Positions 59,270 to 64,000 of a DNA stretch of 64,000 nt are shown piece by piece (positions within the stretch are counted from its first letter, which is position 1; the number at the start of each line of letters is the position of its first letter). This DNA comes from Candidatus Korarchaeum sp. GTDB taxonomy: Archaea; Korarchaeota; Korarchaeia; Korarchaeales; Korarchaeaceae. Made by a program: the position numbers and the translations under genes. The notes beneath the pieces are model-generated. The model was not told where the DNA came from and ran no database searches. It was given only the letters and a program-made list of their open reading frames with translations. The stretch lies in contig JAWAID010000001.1 in NCBI GenBank assembly GCA_038888615.1, positions 496,001 to 560,000 on the forward strand, given 5' to 3'.

Positions 59270-59590
59270 TCATATGAGACCTAAGGCCATCAGCAGGACT
59301 TGAATGCCCACGATATACGCGGCGATCCCAATGAGGAGGATGGCCCATCCTATTAGCTTAGTCCAGCACGTGTCCGGAACGAGCTCGATGAGTATAACCC
59401 TTACACCATTAAACGCGTGGTAGAGGAGGGCCGCGAGGAAGATGCCCATGTTAGCGAGGTAGAAGTAAACGTTACTAGTTATCAGCTTACCGATGTTCGG
59501 TTCGTTGTTAGCGAGTAGGTGAATTAATCCCGTTATTATCATCAGTATTCCGGTGATGTAATGGAGGAGCATCTTCGTGGACTCCCTCAT
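59270..59590 (-). CDS. sdhD: succinate dehydrogenase membrane anchor subunit D
   Basis: 106 residues, three hydrophobic helices. MLLHYITGILMIITGLIHLLAN, LAALLYHAFNGVRVILIELV and the last helix GWAILLIGIAAYIVG match short archaeal SdhD anchors; the histidines in LLHYITG, LIHLL and LYHAF are candidate haem or quinone ligands. It lies between sdhC and sdhB with gaps of a few bases. Confidence 0.88.
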   Translation of the reverse strand: MRESTKMLLHYITGILMIITGLIHLLANNEPNIGKLITSNVYFYLANMGIFLAALLYHAFNGVRVILIELVPDTCWTKLIGWAILLIGIAAYIVGIQVLLMALGLI

Positions 59591-59594
59591 GCAA

Positions 59595-60020
59595 TCACCC
59601 TCCCATCAGGGGTTTCACTAACACCGCGTAATAGGACCAGATAATCGCTAACACTAGGAAGAGCAATATGGTGAGAGCTAGGAGGTATCTCTGCTTACCC
59701 TCAATGGAAACAGGTCTTTGGAAGGGCTTTTTAACGAGCAGCGGTTTACCTATACCTATGCCCAGGAGCTCGAGTAAGGTAAGCCTTATGCCGTTCGCAA
59801 CGTGGAAAGTGATAATTATACCGAGAAGGGCATCCCACCATAATCCCGGGTGCCACCCCGTGCTGTAGAAATGCGGTAGCATGAAGAGCACTATGAGTAT
59901 ACCCGTTATCCTGTGGAACAGGTAAAGCTTCCTCTCGAGGACGTAACCCCTGATCTTGAACCATCCGGATACCCCTCTCCTATTGAGGGCATAATACTCG
60001 AGGTACTCCCTCTCGCCCAT
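59595..60020 (-). CDS. sdhC: succinate dehydrogenase cytochrome b subunit C
   Basis: 141 residues. A soluble head (YLEYYALNRRGVSGWFKIRGY) precedes three membrane helices; LYLFHRITGILIVLF with its histidine and ITFHVANGIRLTLLEL are the SdhC pattern, binding haem b and forming the quinone site with SdhD. I start at ATG 60020, which has GAGGTG 6 bases upstream; the GTG at 60029 lies inside that site. Overlaps nothing and follows sdhA by 10 bases. Confidence 0.9.
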   Translation of the reverse strand: MGEREYLEYYALNRRGVSGWFKIRGYVLERKLYLFHRITGILIVLFMLPHFYSTGWHPGLWWDALLGIIITFHVANGIRLTLLELLGIGIGKPLLVKKPFQRPVSIEGKQRYLLALTILLFLVLAIIWSYYAVLVKPLMGG

Positions 60021-60030
60021 GGGGATCACC

Positions 60031-61785
60031 TCAATACTTCCTCTCAGCCGGAGGCCACTTAGTTATCCTAACGGGGAGGTAACTGAATAGGGGTTCGCCA
60101 TCAGCTCCTCTGCTGATGAGGGTGTGCTTCAACCAGTTATCGTTATCCGTCTTCGGGTAATCCAGTCTGGTGTGGGCCCCCCTTGTCTCAGTCCTATTAA
60201 GAGCTGAGAGGGCAACTACGTAAGAGATCTCGAGCATCGCATCTAACTCAAGCACATGAACCAAGTTCATGTTGTATTCACGATCCTTATCCGCGACATA
60301 ACCCCTTCCGAATCTCTCCTTGAGTTCCTTAAGTTTCCTTATAGCTTCCTTGAGCCCACTCTCATCCCTGAAGACGTAAACGTAATCACTCATCGTCTTC
60401 TGCATTTCCCTTCTTATCAGGTAGGGGTTCTCCCCCGTAGAACCCCTCAGTATACCGTCAAATATCCTCTTCTCCTCAGCACTAACTCTCTCCATTGGGA
60501 TCTCCCTCCTATCCCTACTTAAAGCGTAATCCGCAGCTTGTCTACCGGTCAACATACCGTAAACTAAGCAATCAGTTGAGGAGTTAGTCCCTAGCCTATT
60601 AGCACCGTGTAAACTAACACAAGCCACCTCGCCCGCGGCCCAGAGCCCTTTTACGGGCGTGGCCCCGTAGGTATCGGTGTGGACACCTCCCATCGAGTAG
60701 TGAGCTACGGGCCTGATGGGTATCGGCTCTTCCACCGGATCAACACCTGCGAACTCTATGGATATCTCCCTGACATCTGGGAGTCTCTCGTTTATCTTAT
60801 CCTCCCCTAAGTGCCTCAGATCCAATAGGACGTAATCTAATCCATTTGGACCCTTAAATCCCCTTCCCTCAAGTATCTCAGTCATCTCCGCTTTTGAAAC
60901 GACGTCCCTTGGAGCAAGCTCCATCTTCTCAGGGGCGTACTTACTCATGAACCTCTCTCCCTTGTTGTTTATCAGGTAGCCTCCCTCTCCCCTGGCTGCT
61001 TCCGTTATCAGTATACCGGATGGCACTAACCCAGTTGGGTGGAACTGGAAGAACTCCATATCCTTCAACGGGAGTCCGGCTCTGTAAGCGATGCTCATGC
61101 CGTCTGCTGTCGAAGAGTGGGAGTACGTGGTGAATGAGAATATCCTCCCTGCACCCCCGGTAGCTAGTATCCCCGCTTTAGCGTGAAACACGTAGAAGTC
61201 CCCACTCCTAAGTTCAATAGCCGTGACCCCTCTGAACTCACCGTCTTCGACGAGTAAGGAGGTGACGAAGAACTCATGGTAAAATTTTATACCATCGTAT
61301 TTCGAGGTTGTATCGTAGAGGGTGTGCATCGCGTATAACCCCGTCTTGTCTGCGGCGAAACAAGCTCTTGGGAAACTGTGTCCTCCAAAAGGCCTTTGAG
61401 CGATCCTACCATCACTTCTTCTAGCCCAAGGCATTCCCCAATGCTCTAATTGATATATCTCTTGAGGGGCTAATCTGACGAACAACTCAACGGCATCTTG
61501 ATCCGCAAGCCAGGCGGCGCCCTTCACGGTATCGTAAGCATGAAGGTCAAAACTATCACCCTCATCAGGGTATAGGACAGCACCTGTCCCTCCAGCGTAA
61601 GCCACGGAGTGGGATCTCATTGCATGGACCTTAGTCACCACGCTTACGTTCAACTTATCCTCACTTCTTCTTGCAGCTTCTATAGCTGCTCTGAGACCCG
61701 CTAAGCCTGATCCTACGATCACAACATCTGTTTCAACGACTTCCACCAAGGTGCCGACCTCCCTCACCAGTACATCATTTGTCAT
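60031..61785 (-). CDS. sdhA: succinate dehydrogenase/fumarate reductase flavoprotein subunit
   Basis: 584 residues. FAD motif VVIVGSGLAGLRAAIEAAR, His59 in AMRSHSVAYAGG at the position of the covalent flavin attachment, HPTGLVPSGILITEAARGEGGYL, catalytic RPVAHYSMGGVHTD, and HGANRLGTNS near the C-terminus. It oxidises succinate to fumarate (or the reverse). First gene of sdhACDB. TATA-like ACATTTATCTT lies about 23 bases before the ATG, so the mRNA is close to leaderless. It diverges from the Rieske/cytochrome b operon. Confidence 0.95.
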   Translation of the reverse strand: MTNDVLVREVGTLVEVVETDVVIVGSGLAGLRAAIEAARRSEDKLNVSVVTKVHAMRSHSVAYAGGTGAVLYPDEGDSFDLHAYDTVKGAAWLADQDAVELFVRLAPQEIYQLEHWGMPWARRSDGRIAQRPFGGHSFPRACFAADKTGLYAMHTLYDTTSKYDGIKFYHEFFVTSLLVEDGEFRGVTAIELRSGDFYVFHAKAGILATGGAGRIFSFTTYSHSSTADGMSIAYRAGLPLKDMEFFQFHPTGLVPSGILITEAARGEGGYLINNKGERFMSKYAPEKMELAPRDVVSKAEMTEILEGRGFKGPNGLDYVLLDLRHLGEDKINERLPDVREISIEFAGVDPVEEPIPIRPVAHYSMGGVHTDTYGATPVKGLWAAGEVACVSLHGANRLGTNSSTDCLVYGMLTGRQAADYALSRDRREIPMERVSAEEKRIFDGILRGSTGENPYLIRREMQKTMSDYVYVFRDESGLKEAIRKLKELKERFGRGYVADKDREYNMNLVHVLELDAMLEISYVVALSALNRTETRGAHTRLDYPKTDNDNWLKHTLISRGADGEPLFSYLPVRITKWPPAERKY

Positions 61786-61920
61786 ATGGGGAGAGAGTCA
61801 ATAAGATAAATGTTTCTGGAGCATTAGTTCTAAAAATCCATTTTCATTATGCAATTTATTTAATAAATCTATTAGATATCGTTCAATTTGTAGGTATTTT
61901 ATTTCCTATAATTTCATCAG

Positions 61921-61935
61921 TAATTTTAATATTTT
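61921..61935 (+). promoter_or_regulatory. promoter of the Rieske/cytochrome b operon
   Basis: TAATTTTAATATTTT on the plus strand, centred about 42 bases before the first ATG at 61970. Transcription would start near 61955. The 135 bases between it and sdhA are AT-rich and hold no gene. Confidence 0.5.
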
Positions 61936-61969
61936 TGGGGTGATCTCCAGCTCACTAGGGAGGGGCGAG

Positions 61970-62155
61970 ATGATAGTTCAGCTGAATGGTATCAAAAACT
62001 TTATTGATGGTATCCTTCAGGCGCATATAGGTACCGTTGAGCAGCTTTGGATAAGCGTTTGTTTATTTGCCATGTTTGTGATCGGCCTCATAATATATTA
62101 CTGTTACTCTAAGAGTATCGGTTTTCATGAGGGGTGGGCTCATGGTAGAAATTAG
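61970..62155 (+). CDS. small single-helix membrane protein leading the Rieske/cytochrome b operon
   Basis: 61 residues: a polar head MIVQLNGIKNFIDGILQAHIG, one membrane helix (LWISVCLFAMFVIGLIIYYCYS) and a short tail GFHEGWAHGRN. GGGAGGGGCGAG directly precedes the ATG at 61970, a strong ribosome site that favours it over an upstream start at 61940. It overlaps the Rieske gene by 14 bases. I do not recognise a family; position suggests a small subunit of the quinol-oxidising complex. Confidence 0.7.
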   Translation: MIVQLNGIKNFIDGILQAHIGTVEQLWISVCLFAMFVIGLIIYYCYSKSIGFHEGWAHGRN

Positions 62156-62645
62156 CAGGAGGGATTTCATAAAGGCCGGGGTTCTAGCATCGGTAGCTTT
62201 AGCAGCAGCATCACTCGGAGTTCCGCTATCACAGTTCCTCTCCTCAGAACGCGTGGTCACCGGGAAGATAGGTGAGAGCTCCAGATCGCTACCACTGAAG
62301 ATAGCCAACGTGAGTGATGTGAAACCTGATTCCCAGATATCCTTCATAATGCCCCTGAATCCCGATGGTAGTAGAGGCCAGCACCCGGCCATCCTTATAA
62401 GGCTTAGGACGGAGCTGGCGCAGAGGGCTGGGACGGAGTTTAAAGCTTACAGCGCATTGTGCCCGCATCTCGGATGCATAGTTCACCTAGAGCCAGGTAA
62501 CGATATATACTGTCCCTGTCACGCTGGCTACTTCGATCCGGTCGATGGGAAGGTGATAGCGGGACCCCCGAAGAAACCTTTGCCCGAAGTGGAGATAAGG
62601 ATCGATGAGATAGGGGACATCTACGCGGAGGGATGGAGGAAATGA
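62142..62645 (+). CDS. Rieske iron-sulfur protein
   Basis: 167 residues. The twin-arginine signal (SRRDFIKAGVL) and hydrophobic segment anchor it outside the membrane. Rieske box I is CPHLGC (Cys107, His109, Cys112) and box II CPCHAGYFDP (Cys124, Cys126, His127), with ligands Cys107, His109, Cys124, His127 and a disulfide Cys112-Cys126. I start at ATG 62142, with GAGGGGTG 5 bases upstream; an ATG at 62127 lies in that site. It donates electrons from quinol to an acceptor, with cytochrome b downstream. Confidence 0.93.
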   Translation: MVEISRRDFIKAGVLASVALAAASLGVPLSQFLSSERVVTGKIGESSRSLPLKIANVSDVKPDSQISFIMPLNPDGSRGQHPAILIRLRTELAQRAGTEFKAYSALCPHLGCIVHLEPGNDIYCPCHAGYFDPVDGKVIAGPPKKPLPEVEIRIDEIGDIYAEGWRK

Positions 62646-64000
62646 GTTGTGAGGAGACTGGTTGCCTCTCTAAGTTCGTCAACTGGTTCATCGAGAGGTT
62701 GGGTCTAAGGGAGTTCACAGAGCTCAAAGTACATAGGCACACGCTACACCCTCTCTACAGCTTAGGCGGATTGACTACGCTGATGTTCGTGATAAACGCA
62801 CTCACAGGAGTGCTCTTACTCATGTTCTACGTACCTGTGTTCGGGGAGAGCAACCTCGCTTACGATAGCATAGTGAGGATTATGGAGGAAGTAGCTTACG
62901 GTTCCATCATAAGAGGTCTACATAACTACGCAGCTAACTTGATGATATTACTCTCTATGCTTCACTTCCTCAGGGTCTACTTCATGGGGGCTTACAAGAG
63001 ACCTCACGAACTGACTTATGTAATAGGAATACTCACTGGACTGCTCGCGATCCTCTGCGGAGTCACTGGCTACTCGCTTAGGATGGATCACATCGCAGCT
63101 GAAGCGATAAGGATAGGGAACACACTGGTATCGAACATGCCCGGCGGTAAGTGGATAGCACCGCTGATATACGGGACTGGGACCTTCGATGAGATCTTAG
63201 GAAGATACTTCGGGTTCCACATATTAATAGCGGGGTTCATCGCGATACTCATGTTACTTCACTTCCTCATGGTGCACACGCATCACTCATCCCCTCCTTA
63301 CGATGACTCGCCTCCTGAACCAGCGGTGCCCTTCTTCCCAAACCATCTACTGACCGAGGTAGCAGCTATATTCGTGGTCCTAGGATCACTGATCGTACTA
63401 TCAGCGGCTTTTCCAGCGGAGCTTGGTCAGAAGTTCCTGCCCACCGAACAACTACCCGTTGGACAACCTGAATGGTATCTCATGGCGATCTACTCTGGCA
63501 TAAAGACGGGGGTGGATCCCTTCCTAGCTTTCGCAGTGGTCCCTGGGATACTGCTCCTAGTACTCGTTCTGATGCCTTGGATAGATCCGACTTACAGTAG
63601 ACATCCTAGGAACAGGAGGATAGCCACTCTCTACGGTTCAATACTGCTGGGGGAGTTCGTAGTCTTCACCATATACGGCATTCTCACACCAGGTCAGGAG
63701 ATACCGCTGACACACGCTTTAACAGTAGCTCTAATCACAGCTATCGCAATAGGCTTACCTGTCGCGAGATATACCTCTAAGCCGGTACCTCCGAGGAGCG
63801 TAAAGAGGGTCAGGAGAGTAAAACACACACCGCTGATAATCAAGCAGGGAAGCTATATTCTCCTAGCTATACTCATAATTCAAGCGATTGCTTCAGTTCT
63901 AGGTATTAACGCTCACCTCCAAGGGCTTTACACACTCGCCTCACTCTACTTCGGGATTTCGATAATAGCGTTCGGTTGGGTAATATTCATAGCTAAAGTG
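62642..64000 (+). CDS. cytochrome b of a bc1/b6f-type complex, 3' end outside window
   Basis: Open to the window edge, at least 453 codons, so long enough for fused b6 and subunit IV halves plus an extension. It starts MSCEETGCLSKF, with the ATG overlapping the Rieske stop (ATGA). Haem ligands pair as His94/His108 and His193/His207 (14 apart in both helices). The quinol-site motif PEWY is at residues 276-279. About 11 hydrophobic segments are visible. It forms the membrane core of a quinol oxidising complex with the Rieske protein. The electron acceptor genes lie outside the window. Confidence 0.93.
   Translation, partial: MSCEETGCLSKFVNWFIERLGLREFTELKVHRHTLHPLYSLGGLTTLMFVINALTGVLLLMFYVPVFGESNLAYDSIVRIMEEVAYGSIIRGLHNYAANLMILLSMLHFLRVYFMGAYKRPHELTYVIGILTGLLAILCGVTGYSLRMDHIAAEAIRIGNTLVSNMPGGKWIAPLIYGTGTFDEILGRYFGFHILIAGFIAILMLLHFLMVHTHHSSPPYDDSPPEPAVPFFPNHLLTEVAAIFVVLGSLIVLSAAFPAELGQKFLPTEQLPVGQPEWYLMAIYSGIKTGVDPFLAFAVVPGILLLVLVLMPWIDPTYSRHPRNRRIATLYGSILLGEFVVFTIYGILTPGQEIPLTHALTVALITAIAIGLPVARYTSKPVPPRSVKRVRRVKHTPLIIKQGSYILLAILIIQAIASVLGINAHLQGLYTLASLYFGISIIAFGWVIFIAKV

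Noticed and set aside
1-64000. CRISPR array, prophage, intact transposon or tRNA gene
   Set aside because: No regularly spaced repeats, no phage structural genes, only a TnpB remnant, and no complete T-loop/anticodon arrangement found by eye.

Overview
The window reads as chromosomal DNA from a thermophilic archaeon of the TACK group, and Korarchaeota is my best guess. The grounds are eS26, archaeal DnaG, Pelota, RadA, GatD/GatE, Rpp29 and the archaeal HMG-CoA synthase/thiolase/DUF35 trio, two family B DNA polymerases, a Thg1-type tRNA(His) guanylyltransferase, moderate GC, AT-rich TATA-like promoters and many leaderless or very short leaders. The lineage call is inference, because no 16S rRNA is present.

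Layout: 1-2.2 kb, a pyruvate:ferredoxin oxidoreductase operon (porG-porD-porA-porB, minus strand, cut by the window edge). 2.4-10.4 kb, an S-component-like membrane protein, a protein disulfide oxidoreductase with SurE, a PPC-domain protein, an SPFH protein, two PAC2 proteins, an FAD oxidoreductase and a PadR regulator. 10.4-19.8 kb, ApgM, a TtuA-type tRNA thiolase with a ubiquitin-like partner, a hexapeptide transferase, RadA (with a start problem), Prs, Tmk, a PfkB kinase, a flippase-like membrane protein and an aminotransferase. 20.6-29.6 kb, Thg1, a degenerate DHH protein, a large surface protein, AspRS and IleRS. 29.8-30.3 kb, a decayed TnpB with its right-end hairpin, directly in front of 5S rRNA. 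30.3-39.7 kb, ThiI, a polymerase B without proofreading motifs, eS26, ProRS, a Ctu2-like protein, Pelota, DnaG preceded by a convincing H/ACA guide RNA, and eS17. 39.8-44.8 kb, a UDP-sugar dehydrogenase, a GlcD/GlcF pair and GcvT. 44.8-46.8 kb, a detached S10-cluster fragment (uL22-uS3-uL29-Rpp29-uS17). 47.9-56.3 kb, a proofreading polymerase B, GatE/GatD and the mevalonate-entry genes. 56.5-58.3 kb, QueT, Ogg2 and a superoxide-reductase-like fusion. 58.4-64 kb, succinate dehydrogenase (sdhACDB), diverging from a Rieske/cytochrome b operon that runs off the window.

Themes: (1) tRNA biology is dense: ThiI, TtuA, a TtuB/ThiS-like protein, a Ctu2-like paralogue, Thg1, GatDE, three aminoacyl-tRNA synthetases, Rpp29 and an H/ACA RNA. 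(2) Several genes are paralogues that kept the fold and lost the catalytic residues: a thiolase, a PP-loop enzyme, a DHH enzyme, a polymerase exonuclease domain and half of the disulfide oxidoreductase. (3) Divergent gene pairs use compact, nearly symmetrical face-to-face promoters. (4) Quinone-linked respiration is indicated by SdhABCD and the Rieske/cytochrome b genes. I see no CRISPR array, no intact transposon, no tRNA gene and no prophage. All identifications come from reading motifs by eye.
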